From the NCBI GenBank assembly GCA_003517675.1, contig DPAC01000174.1, positions 1 through 21,256 on the forward strand: a DNA stretch of 21,256 nt. The letters run 5' to 3'. The stretch comes from Porphyromonadaceae bacterium (GTDB taxonomy: Bacteria; Bacteroidota; Bacteroidia; Bacteroidales; Dysgonomonadaceae). The position numbers were made by a program, and so were the translations under genes. Every line of letters begins with the position of its first letter. Positions within the stretch are counted from its first letter, which is position 1. Below, piece by piece: positions 1 to 7,874 of the stretch. Below the pieces are notes generated by a model, which saw nothing but the letters and a program-made list of their open reading frames with translations, ran no database searches and was not told the DNA's origin.

Positions 1-993
1 GGGACGGATGATGATGGTATCTCCCTCATTCACCTTGAATGTCTCCGGTTGCGGATCACTTTTATTGTCCTTTTTTTTGGAGAACAACCGGAATATCCAG
101 CTGTTGGCAATTGTTTCAGCCGCATTTGTTATCTCTATTACACCCTGGTCCACATTGGTGATGACGGTATCTACCGTTAACCCCATCTGCTTGTCATTCA
201 GAAGGCGCGGCAGTATCCCTTCGCCATTGTTAATGGTATAGGCCGTCTGGTGAAGCTGATTCACCAACGAGTCGGCTTTCCTTGTGGTGGAATCTAAGTT
301 TGCCATGATCGCATTCAGTTGTACAGTAATTGAATCGTCATTTACCAGCTTTCCCAAATCGCCCTGGCCATTGTTTATTTTGGTGGTGATCCCGTTCACA
401 TCGGAGAGCGATGCATTCAGACTGTTGGTGGCTTCTGCAAGAGCAATGGTCAGGTTACTATCATTCAACAGGCGTGCAATATCACCATCGCCTGTATCCA
501 GCTTGCCCGTAATAGACCGCAGATTGGCAACGGTTCCCTTTGCTTCATCCAGCATCTCGGTTGCCTGCGCAATCATCGCCTGAATGTCGAGGCCGTCGGC
601 GACAGGCAGGTAATCGCCTTTTTCCACCTTTCCCGTGGCAGGATCACCGGTGGAGATCAGGACAATTTTACCACCCATCAGCCCCTCCTGTCCAATCTGC
701 ACGGTTGAGTTCTTATAGATATAATCGGTATAGGTATCCCGTATTGTCATACTCACGATGACAGATGTATCGGCTACGACACGAATATCACTCACCGTGC
801 CGATATTGATTCCCGCAAAACGGACAATATTGCCCGGCATCAGTCCGCGAATATCTTTGAATGATGCATGCACTTCGGTGGTAGAGGAAAACAGATTCTG
901 TTTGCTGCCGATCAGATATACCGCCACAATAAAAATCAGGAGGGCTGATGCGATAAAAATACCCAGCTGTAATGTTTTCTTTGTTTTTTTCAT
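1..993 (-). CDS. mlaD: MlaD-family (MCE domain) protein, partial at left edge
   Basis: Substrate-binding component of an MCE-type ABC lipid transporter, anchored in the inner membrane with its MCE domain in the periplasm. Reading leftward from the ATG at 993-991, 331 codons are open to the window edge, so the C-terminus is missing. An AGGA lies four bases before the ATG. Residues 8-28 form one hydrophobic anchor after a Lys-rich start. Residues about 38-118 fit the MCE domain, with LMPGNIVRFAGINIGTV and QEGLMGGKIVLI as its typical strands. After it comes a polar, probably helical tail holding three copies of a G-x-G-x4-L-(L/V)-N-D motif at residues 168-178, 209-219 and 257-267. It follows the ATPase gene by 16 bp and is the third gene of the mlaE-mlaF-mlaD operon. 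The family call is firm; the exact lipid carried is unknown. Confidence 0.88.
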   Translation of the reverse strand, partial: MKKTKKTLQLGIFIASALLIFIVAVYLIGSKQNLFSSTTEVHASFKDIRGLMPGNIVRFAGINIGTVSDIRVVADTSVIVSMTIRDTYTDYIYKNSTVQIGQEGLMGGKIVLISTGDPATGKVEKGDYLPVADGLDIQAMIAQATEMLDEAKGTVANLRSITGKLDTGDGDIARLLNDSNLTIALAEATNSLNASLSDVNGITTKINNGQGDLGKLVNDDSITVQLNAIMANLDSTTRKADSLVNQLHQTAYTINNGEGILPRLLNDKQMGLTVDTVITNVDQGVIEITNAAETIANSWIFRLFSKKKDNKSDPQPETFKVNEGDTIIIRP

Positions 994-1009
994 ATTTCCT
1001 GCTCTTTTA

Positions 1010-1744
1010 CTAAATAAAAAAATCCCGTATCTCTTTTTCTTCGCTATGGCTCAATTCGTCGTAAGTGCCTTCTACTTTAAAGTTTCCTTCGTCCATGATC
1101 TTGATGCTGTCGGTGGCTATTTTTGCACATTTCATGTCGTGCGTGATGATAATGGCTGCCGTGTTGTATTCTTCGCGTATTTTCAGGATCAGTTCGCTGA
1201 TTTCACCCGATGTCACCGCATCCAGTCCGGTGGTTGGTTCATCGTAGAGAATAATTTCCGGTTGCAGAATCAATGTCCTGGCCAGGGCGATCCTCTTTTT
1301 CATTCCACCGGATAGTTCCGATGGCATTTTATCGATGGCATCCAGCAGCCCCACACTTTTAAGCGATCGTTCAATCAGATCTGCCGTATCGTGCTTCTTG
1401 TCTTTAAATTTGGTTCTCCGGATGGGGAAAAGGAGATTTTCCCGTACGCTCATTGAATCGTACAAAGCCCCTCCCTGGAAGAGGTAACCCACTTTCTTCC
1501 TCACTTCATTCAGTTCGTTGCTGTCACAGTCGAGGATATTGGTTCCCAACACGTTGATGATCCCTTCATCGGGCTCTATCAGCCTTACGATACACTTGAT
1601 CAGTACCGATTTCCCGATTCCCGATTTCCCCACAATGCCCAGATTCTCCCCTTTGTGAAGCGTCAGGTTGATACCGCGCAAGATGGGATTCTCGTCAAAG
1701 GATTTATACAAATTTTCTACAACAATGACCTTTTCTTTGTCCAT
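1010..1744 (-). CDS. mlaF: ABC transporter ATP-binding protein, MlaF family
   Basis: Cytoplasmic ATPase that drives an MCE phospholipid transporter with MlaE and MlaD. The 244-residue protein has every ABC landmark: Walker A GKSGIGKS at 39-46, Q-loop Gln at about 90 ([13 protein letters not shown], the usual MlaF form), signature LSGGM at 144-148, Walker B IILYDEP ending near 170 with the catalytic Glu at 169, and the switch His at about 202 (THDM). Length is normal for the family. The ATG at 1744 lies 6 bp after the permease stop, so the two are surely cotranscribed; the MCE gene follows 16 bp downstream. Assignment to MlaF rather than a generic ABC ATPase rests on both the sequence and the neighbours. 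Confidence 0.93.
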   Translation of the reverse strand: MDKEKVIVVENLYKSFDENPILRGINLTLHKGENLGIVGKSGIGKSVLIKCIVRLIEPDEGIINVLGTNILDCDSNELNEVRKKVGYLFQGGALYDSMSVRENLLFPIRRTKFKDKKHDTADLIERSLKSVGLLDAIDKMPSELSGGMKKRIALARTLILQPEIILYDEPTTGLDAVTSGEISELILKIREEYNTAAIIITHDMKCAKIATDSIKIMDEGNFKVEGTYDELSHSEEKEIRDFFI

Positions 1745-1750
1745 ATAGCT

Positions 1751-2572
1751 TTACAGTATACTCGTTATCAATACAAAAACCAAATCAATCACGAAAATGG
1801 TCAGGGAAGCTGCTATCACGGCTGAGTTGGAGGCAAGTCCCACTGATTCAGTGCCCCTGCCGGCGGTGTAACCTTTATAGGTGCCAATCAGGCCGATGAA
1901 AAAGCCGAAGAAAACCGTTTTCAGCGTCGAAGGCAATAAATCGGCAAAGCCCATCATTGAAAAGGAACGATTGATAAAGAGTGTGGCCGACGTGTCTTCA
2001 AATATGTTCACAGCCAGAAACGAACCTAAAAGACTGAATGCATTGGCGAATATGACCAGTATCGGAACAACCAGCGTGGTGGCTACGATGCGAGAGGCAA
2101 CCACAAAGCTCAGGGGACGGGTTCCCGACACTTCCATCGCATCGATCTGTTCGGTGACTGACATTGCCGCAATCTCGGCACCGATCCCTGAGCTGATTTT
2201 TCCCGCACAGATCAACCCCGTGATGACAGGCCCCAGCTCCCGAAACATCGCTATAGCCACCACACCCGGCAACAGCGTCTGTGCGCCGAAGTCGGCAAGG
2301 ATGGGATTCAGCTGCATGGTGAGTACCAGCCCCATGATAAATCCGGTGACCGCTACCAGGGGCAGTGACTTGTTACCCAGTATGAACCCGTGTTTGACAA
2401 ACTCCCGAAATTCAAAGGGAGATTGGAACATCTGTTTGATCACTTTTCCGGTAAATAAAGTCAGTTCTCCCAAGTCGATAAAAATACCGTTGTAAAAGTT
2501 CCGGGTTTCTTCCTTCACCTTAAGCCTTCCCCTGATACCCTGCCGGATTACAGAAACATTGATTTTTGCCAT
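1751..2572 (-). CDS. mlaE: ABC transporter permease, MlaE family
   Basis: Integral inner-membrane permease of an MCE lipid transporter. The 273-residue protein begins with about 60 polar residues and then has about five hydrophobic segments (roughly 70-87, 97-120, 155-190, 213-232 and 250-272). The family signature lies at 111-153: RELGPVITGL followed by GAEIAAMSVTEQIDAMEVSG and TRP, the cytoplasmic coupling region of MlaE/YrbE proteins. It is slightly longer at the N-terminus than E. coli MlaE. The ATG at 2572 is about 34 bases from a predicted transcription start. It is the first gene of the operon, followed 6 bp later by the ATPase gene. The order mlaE-mlaF-mlaD differs from the E. coli mlaFEDCB order and there is no mlaC or mlaB in view. 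Confidence 0.92.
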   Translation of the reverse strand: MAKINVSVIRQGIRGRLKVKEETRNFYNGIFIDLGELTLFTGKVIKQMFQSPFEFREFVKHGFILGNKSLPLVAVTGFIMGLVLTMQLNPILADFGAQTLLPGVVAIAMFRELGPVITGLICAGKISSGIGAEIAAMSVTEQIDAMEVSGTRPLSFVVASRIVATTLVVPILVIFANAFSLLGSFLAVNIFEDTSATLFINRSFSMMGFADLLPSTLKTVFFGFFIGLIGTYKGYTAGRGTESVGLASNSAVIAASLTIFVIDLVFVLITSIL

Positions 2573-2612
2573 ACATTCTGAATAAACAATTTTGTTTTTT
2601 GAAATGTTGATG

Positions 2613-2642
2613 CAAAGATACCGCTTTTATCTCATTTCCAAA
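2613..2642 (-). promoter_or_regulatory. Bacteroidetes-type promoter of the mla operon
   Basis: On the minus strand TTTG (2642-2639), an 18-bp spacer and TATCTTTG (2620-2613) match the -33/-7 elements used by the Bacteroidetes housekeeping sigma factor (TTTG, about 19-21 bp, TAnnTTTG). Initiation would fall near 2606, giving a leader of about 34 bases before the permease ATG. Confidence 0.7.
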
Positions 2643-2782
2643 TAATTATTTTTCGGTCGTTATCATGAATACATACTCGTAACCCATGGCTGCTCCGATT
2701 ATAACAGGTCATATCTGGTGGAATGTGGCCAACATCATGAGGAACATGCCCGGTAGATGGGTGGCAACCATTGTTCCAATCA

Positions 2783-2814
2783 TTCGTTCGTTTCCAGAAA
2801 AATCAATATCTTTG
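2783..2814 (+). promoter_or_regulatory. Probable promoter of the ECF sigma gene
   Basis: TATCTTTG at 2807-2814 is a perfect TAnnTTTG -7 box. TTCG at 2783-2786, 20 bp upstream, is a one-mismatch -33 element. Transcription would begin near 2820, about 35 bases before the ATG at 2855. This placement argues against any start of the sigma protein upstream of 2820. Confidence 0.5.
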
Positions 2815-2854
2815 CCATTTCGATTATCCAACAAAAGGCGATGGTGCACCTTCC

Positions 2855-3391
2855 ATGAAAACCGAACCGGGAAAAGCCAGATTTGAGGAGCTATTTCACC
2901 TGTATTATCCCAAGGTCAGGTCATTTGCTTTCATCCTCCTGAAATCGCAGCAGGAGGCGGAGGATGTGGCACAGGATATCTTTGTCAGGCTCTGGGAGAC
3001 ACCAGATCTCTGGGAAGGAAACCTGGAGAAAAACTACCTCTACACCATGGTCAAAAACACCGTTTTTAACCGCATAAAACGAAAAAACCTGGAAGCGAAA
3101 TACATCCACACGCAGCAGGATTTGCAGGATATCACGGAAATGGCTGAATTTGAAGACCCCCTAAACGAAATCTACCGCGAAGAGCTGCAACTGTTGCTGA
3201 TGCTGGCAATGGAACAGATGCCCGGCAAGCGGCGCGAAGTGTTCGAGTTGAGCCGCTTTCAACATCTCAGCAACCAGGAGATCGCGAAAAAAATGAATCT
3301 TTCTGTACGTACCGTGGAGCAACACATCTATCTGGCATTAAAAGAACTCAAAAAACTGCTGCTGATTACTCTTTTTTTAATGAATTTTTAA
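2855..3391 (+). CDS. ECF RNA polymerase sigma factor of the PUL
   Basis: Sigma-70 family factor of the extracytoplasmic-function group, predicted to direct RNA polymerase to the adjacent SusC locus. From the ATG at 2855 it is 178 residues, a normal length. Region 2 spans about 8-78, with FEELFHLYYPKVRSFAF and the AEDVAQDIFVRLWE helix. Region 4 spans about 113-166, with PGKRREVFELSR and the helix-turn-helix LSNQEIAKKMNLSVRTVEQH. The frame is open further upstream to a TTG at 2771, but that would place the predicted -7 box inside the gene, so the ATG is preferred. The last eleven residues are strongly hydrophobic (LLLITLFLMNF), a tail I have seen in other Bacteroidetes ECF factors. The FecR-like anti-sigma gene follows after 84 bp. 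Confidence 0.9.
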   Translation: MKTEPGKARFEELFHLYYPKVRSFAFILLKSQQEAEDVAQDIFVRLWETPDLWEGNLEKNYLYTMVKNTVFNRIKRKNLEAKYIHTQQDLQDITEMAEFEDPLNEIYREELQLLLMLAMEQMPGKRREVFELSRFQHLSNQEIAKKMNLSVRTVEQHIYLALKELKKLLLITLFLMNF

Positions 3392-3475
3392 GTAGTACCC
3401 CATTTTCAATTGTTTATTCACTATACGGTGCATAAAAGGACCGGGCTGTGAATTCTGATTTGAGAGATATTTGAG

Positions 3476-4480
3476 ATGGAAAACTACTTCAAAAGAATTT
3501 TAGAGTTATTTGCAAAAAACGATGTTTCACCGGATGCACGTGCTGCATTTCAACGTTGGATCATAGATGAGAAGCATGCCGTTGAAAAGGATCTGGCATT
3601 AAACAATTTATGGAACCAACTGGAAGAGGGCAGCCGCACAGAGGTGACACCACAAATGCGACGATCGTTGAAACTGGTATATCTGAAAATCAGAGAACGA
3701 CAGGGTAACTCACAAACCCGAATCCTCCGCTTCTGGCAGGTGGCAGCTGCCATCTTGCTGGTAGCGCTGGTAACAACCCTCTACTTCACAACAGCTGAAA
3801 CGCCGGTGAAGGACGATCTGATTGAGCAGTATGTACCGATTGCCGGAGTGACACACCTGACGTTGCCCGACGGTACGGAGGTGCAGATGAATGCCACCAC
3901 CACCCTGCTTTACCCACAACAGTTCACCGGTGAAACCAGAAGTGTCTATCTGATTGGTGAGGCCAGCTTCAGGGTGGCCCACAACGAGGCAATGCCTTTC
4001 ATCGTGAAGTCAAACGATTACCAGGTGACAGCACTGGGAACAGCGTTCAATATGAGGGTGTACCCCGGTGATCCGCTCCTCTCTACAACCCTGCTCTCCG
4101 GCAGTGTGGAGGTACGTTACAACAACCTGGAGTCGGCACGGATACTTCAGCCCAGCGAACAATTCACCTATAACAAGAACACCGGGGAAGAATCAATTAC
4201 CCGTCCCGACCTGTTTGATGTGACTGCCTGGCAAAGGGGAGAACTCATATTCAAGTCGGCTACCCTGGAAGAGATTATCGCCGAACTTGAACGAAAGTAC
4301 CCTGTCACCTTCGTCTACACCGCCAACACCCTTAAAGCGGACAGATATACCTTCCGTTTCAAGAGTGATACCCCGCTGCAATTGGTGATGGAGATCATCA
4401 CCGAGGTGTCGGGTCACATCAGATACAGAATAGAAGAGGACAAATGTTACATCTTGCCTTTACAGTCACAACATCAGTAA
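3476..4480 (+). CDS. FecR-family transmembrane anti-sigma factor
   Basis: Anti-sigma factor that holds the ECF sigma inactive at the inner membrane and is switched by the STN domain of the SusC transporter. The 334-residue protein has a cytoplasmic N-terminal part (1-85), one membrane segment (about 87-106), a periplasmic FecR domain (about 118-215, with LTLPDGTEVQMNATTTLLYP, GEASFRVAHN and the GTAFNMRVY motif), and a C-terminal DUF4974-type domain (about 255-328, GELIFKSATLEEIIAELERK) that resembles an STN fold. Length and domain order are standard for Bacteroidetes. The position between sigma and susC-like genes is the classic trans-envelope signalling arrangement. The start at 3476 is the only one that preserves the N-terminal domain. 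Confidence 0.93.
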   Translation: MENYFKRILELFAKNDVSPDARAAFQRWIIDEKHAVEKDLALNNLWNQLEEGSRTEVTPQMRRSLKLVYLKIRERQGNSQTRILRFWQVAAAILLVALVTTLYFTTAETPVKDDLIEQYVPIAGVTHLTLPDGTEVQMNATTTLLYPQQFTGETRSVYLIGEASFRVAHNEAMPFIVKSNDYQVTALGTAFNMRVYPGDPLLSTTLLSGSVEVRYNNLESARILQPSEQFTYNKNTGEESITRPDLFDVTAWQRGELIFKSATLEEIIAELERKYPVTFVYTANTLKADRYTFRFKSDTPLQLVMEIITEVSGHIRYRIEEDKCYILPLQSQHQ

Positions 4481-4533
4481 ACCCTTAAAACCAATAAATA
4501 ATATGGATACATCATGATCTGCAACACAAAAAA

Positions 4534-4563
4534 ACCGGAATAAAGTGGCACCTTTATCCCGGT
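4534..4563. other. Hairpin between anti-sigma and SusC-like genes
   Basis: ACCGGAATAAAG (4534-4545) and CTTTATCCCGGT (4552-4563) form a 12-bp stem with one A-C mismatch and a 6-base loop. Seven A's precede it (4528-4534) and no T-run follows. It is therefore shaped like an intrinsic terminator for the minus strand, not the plus strand. In the plus-strand transcript it could be a stabilising or processing structure 63 bases before the SusC-like start. Confidence 0.45.
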
Positions 4564-4625
4564 AGCTCAGCGTTAGAATTTATTCATCTGAACAATAAGT
4601 CAAACATCTAACCTAACACCAAGAA

Positions 4626-7600
4626 ATGAATTTTAAAGGTATCAAATTTTTCAACATAAAAAAGACAAAAACAGCAATTTTTATCTTTTTGCTAAGTCTG
4701 ATCGCCTCACCGGCATCCCTGATCGCCCAGGATAAGGTGGCTGTAACCATTCAACAAAATGACATCTCGGTTATAGAAGCGTTGCAGGAAATAGAGCGGC
4801 AGACGAAAATGTTCGTCGCCTACAATGAATCACAACTAAAGAATCAGCCGAATCTTGATCTCAGTATCAGCAACCAACCATTGGAAGAGGTGCTGAACCG
4901 GATACTGCTGGGAACGGGATTCACCTGGCAAGTGAAGGACAATTACATCGTGATTGTACCCGGCCAACAAGTGAGCAGAAGGCAGATCAGCGGAACCATC
5001 ATCGATGAGCTCGGTCAGCCGGTGATCGGTGCAAATATCATTGAAAAGGGAACCTCGAACGGTACCGTGAGCGATTTAGATGGCAACTTCTCCCTGACCG
5101 TGGATGAGAATGCCGTCCTGTTGGTCTCATACATAGGTTATCTATCGCAGGAGATTCACACCGCCGGGAGAAACAGGTTGAACATCATACTGGTCGAAGA
5201 TCTGAAAACACTCGAAGAGGTGGTGGTGATCGGCTATGGCTCGGTGAAGCGGCGCGATATCACCACAGCGGTATCCTCCATCTCCACCGAGAGCATCGAT
5301 GAGCGTCCCATCATCTCAGCTGCGCAGGCCATCCAGGGAAAGGCTGCCGGCGTAAACGTTTACCAGCCCAGCGGCACACCTGGAGGCGACATGGTGATCC
5401 GGGTGCGCGGTACCACCTCCTTCAACGGGAGCAACAGCCCCCTCTACGTGGTGGACGGCGTGCCGGTCGACAACATGAACTTTCTCTCGCCAAACGATAT
5501 TGCTGATATCCAGATACTGAAAGATGCTTCCTCGGCTGCCATCTACGGATCGCGTGCTGCCAACGGCGTGGTGCTGATCACCACAAAGCAGGCAACAGCA
5601 GGAGCCAAGGTTACGGCACATATACAGTATGGCGCAAGCCGGGTAGCCAACCAAATAGAGTCACTCAATGCTGCCCAATACAAGGAACTGATGGATGAAC
5701 TGCGGCCAGGAGCCATACCGGAGGGAACCACCGACAGAACCGACTGGTTCAAGGAGGTCTATGGTACTGGAATCATACAAAACTACCAGCTACAGTTAGC
5801 CGACGGCAATGAACGGATCCGTTACTTCGTGTCAGGCGGATACCTCGATGAGAAAGGGGTGCTCAGCGCTGCCTTCTTCCGCCGTTTCAACCTGCGTAGC
5901 AACGTGGAAAGCCAGCTAAGAAACTGGCTGCACATGGGGCTGAACCTGGCTTATTCCGACAATACCCGAAACGGCGTAACAACCGGCCTCGGCTCAAACA
6001 GGGGTGGGGTGGTGCTCTCGGTGGTGAACCTGCCTACGGCGGCTACTGTGAAGGATGAAGCCACCGGTCTCTATAACCGTCTCTTCTTCGGACAGAATAT
6101 CACCAACCCGGTGGAAGCACTGGAGAATGGGAAGAACAACAGGAACAACGAGAACAGGCTGATCGCCTCGGCAAATGCCACGATCACCTTCATGCCCGAC
6201 CTCACTCTCCGAACATCCTTCACTTTGGACCGTCGCAACGGTAAATCGACTGGTTTTACCCCTCCTGTACATGGCACTGACAGGGATGACTGGGGTGCCG
6301 CCTGGGACACCCGCAGCATGAACCAACTGTTGGTGTTCGACAACGTGCTGAATTACAAGAAAACTTTCGCCGACAAGCACAACGTCGAGGGGATGGCGGG
6401 TACCTCCTGGACAGACTCAGAATGGTCACAGAGTTACATCAACGGTTCGCACTACAAGGATGGCTCTATCAAGACTCTCAACGCGGCCAACAAAATCGCC
6501 TGGGACAATACCGGCTCGAACGCTTCACACTGGGGAATCCTGTCGGGCTTCGGCAGGGCATCTTACAATTACGACAGCAAGTACCTTTTCACTTTCAACA
6601 TGCGTGCTGATGGGTCCTCGAAACTGCATCCCGATCACCGATGGGGTATCTTCCCCTCCTTTTCGGCTGCATGGCGCATCTCGTCGGAGAACTTTATGCA
6701 AGACTTCGAATGGCTTGACGACATGAAGATCCGCGGCGGATGGGGACAAACCGGTAACCAATCGGGCGTGGGCGATTTTGCCTACCTCCAGCGTTACAAC
6801 ATCACCCGCCAGGCATGGTTCGAGGAGGGCAAAACCGACGCGGTGCCCCTTATCTCGCAGGCAAACCTCCGCACACCGGACCTCACCTGGGAGACCACTT
6901 CACAAACCAATATCGGTCTCGATGCCACCCTGTTCAGGGATCGGCTTACCATCGCCATGGATTACTATTACAAGTACACCTCCGACATGTTGATGTTCGT
7001 TTCGCTTCCCTCGGGGGCAGCCGCTGCAAACCAGATCGTCCGGAACGAGGGGGAGATGGAAAACCGAGGGTTTGAATTTTCTGCCAACAGCCGCAACCTG
7101 ACCGGCTCGTTCAGATGGGACACCGATTTCAACATATCGTTCAACCGGAACAAGCTCAAAAAGCTGGCCCTGCAGCAGATCTATTATGACGCCGAAACCA
7201 CCGATGCCCTCCGCTTGATACGAGTGGTACGCAACGAGCCGGGACGTCCTCTGGGCGGATTCTACGGATATATCAGCGACGGGGTGGATCCTGAGACCGG
7301 TGAGCTGATGTATCGCGACCTGAACGAAGATGGCAGGATCTCTTCGTCGGATCGCACGTATATCGGTGACCCGAACCCTGACTTCGTCTTTGGCCTTACC
7401 AATAACCTCTCCTACAAGGGTGTGAACCTGAGTGTTTTCCTCCAGGGATCAGTGGGTAATGATGTTTTCAATGCATCAAAGGCCGATGTGCAGGGAATGT
7501 ACGACCTCAAAAACCAGTCGGTAGAGGTGCTCCGCCGCTGGCGCACTCCGGGACAGGTGACCGACATCCCAAAAGCGGGATTCGATATGAAGCCCTCTAC

Positions 7601-7862
7601 CTACTTCATTGAAGACGGAAGCTACCTGCGTGTAAAAGATGTCACCCTCTCCTATAACTTCAGCGGCCCCCTCCTGGAGCGGACAGGCATATCACGCTTG
7701 CAGCCCTACGTCACCCTCAGCAACCTGCTGACGCTGACCCGCTACAAGGGGATGGACCCCGAAGTGAACCAGTGGGGCGACAGTGGTGCCGTACAGGGTA
7801 TCGATTGGGGTACCTACCCGCACAGCAGAACTTTTTTGTTTGGACTGAATCTTGAATTTTAA
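4626..7862 (+). CDS. SusC/RagA-family TonB-dependent transporter with STN domain
   Basis: Outer-membrane importer of oligosaccharides, energised by TonB and working with the SusD-like lid. Of 1078 residues, about 1-34 are a signal peptide (cleavage near SLIAQ). An STN signalling domain follows (about 38-111, with TIQQNDISVIEALQEIERQT), then a carboxypeptidase-D regulatory-like domain (about 119-190, SGTIIDELGQPVIGANIIEK). The SusC plug begins with LEEVVVIGYGSVKRRD near 196-211 and includes GTTSFNGSNSPLYVVDGVPV and ILKDASSAAIYGSRAANGV. The rest is beta-barrel, ending in an aromatic strand (LFGLNLEF). The STN domain is the part expected to contact the FecR-like protein, so this is a transducing transporter. 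Length is normal. The susD-like gene starts 12 bp downstream. Substrate is inferred only from the GH30 neighbour. Confidence 0.96.
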   Translation: MNFKGIKFFNIKKTKTAIFIFLLSLIASPASLIAQDKVAVTIQQNDISVIEALQEIERQTKMFVAYNESQLKNQPNLDLSISNQPLEEVLNRILLGTGFTWQVKDNYIVIVPGQQVSRRQISGTIIDELGQPVIGANIIEKGTSNGTVSDLDGNFSLTVDENAVLLVSYIGYLSQEIHTAGRNRLNIILVEDLKTLEEVVVIGYGSVKRRDITTAVSSISTESIDERPIISAAQAIQGKAAGVNVYQPSGTPGGDMVIRVRGTTSFNGSNSPLYVVDGVPVDNMNFLSPNDIADIQILKDASSAAIYGSRAANGVVLITTKQATAGAKVTAHIQYGASRVANQIESLNAAQYKELMDELRPGAIPEGTTDRTDWFKEVYGTGIIQNYQLQLADGNERIRYFVSGGYLDEKGVLSAAFFRRFNLRSNVESQLRNWLHMGLNLAYSDNTRNGVTTGLGSNRGGVVLSVVNLPTAATVKDEATGLYNRLFFGQNITNPVEALENGKNNRNNENRLIASANATITFMPDLTLRTSFTLDRRNGKSTGFTPPVHGTDRDDWGAAWDTRSMNQLLVFDNVLNYKKTFADKHNVEGMAGTSWTDSEWSQSYINGSHYKDGSIKTLNAANKIAWDNTGSNASHWGILSGFGRASYNYDSKYLFTFNMRADGSSKLHPDHRWGIFPSFSAAWRISSENFMQDFEWLDDMKIRGGWGQTGNQSGVGDFAYLQRYNITRQAWFEEGKTDAVPLISQANLRTPDLTWETTSQTNIGLDATLFRDRLTIAMDYYYKYTSDMLMFVSLPSGAAAANQIVRNEGEMENRGFEFSANSRNLTGSFRWDTDFNISFNRNKLKKLALQQIYYDAETTDALRLIRVVRNEPGRPLGGFYGYISDGVDPETGELMYRDLNEDGRISSSDRTYIGDPNPDFVFGLTNNLSYKGVNLSVFLQGSVGNDVFNASKADVQGMYDLKNQSVEVLRRWRTPGQVTDIPKAGFDMKPSTYFIEDGSYLRVKDVTLSYNFSGPLLERTGISRLQPYVTLSNLLTLTRYKGMDPEVNQWGDSGAVQGIDWGTYPHSRTFLFGLNLEF

Positions 7863-7874
7863 ACCACAATAGCA

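Noticed and set aside
2686..2886. Possible 66-residue protein on the plus strand upstream of the sigma gene
   Set aside because: It crosses the predicted sigma promoter and overlaps the sigma start in another frame, and has no recognisable features.
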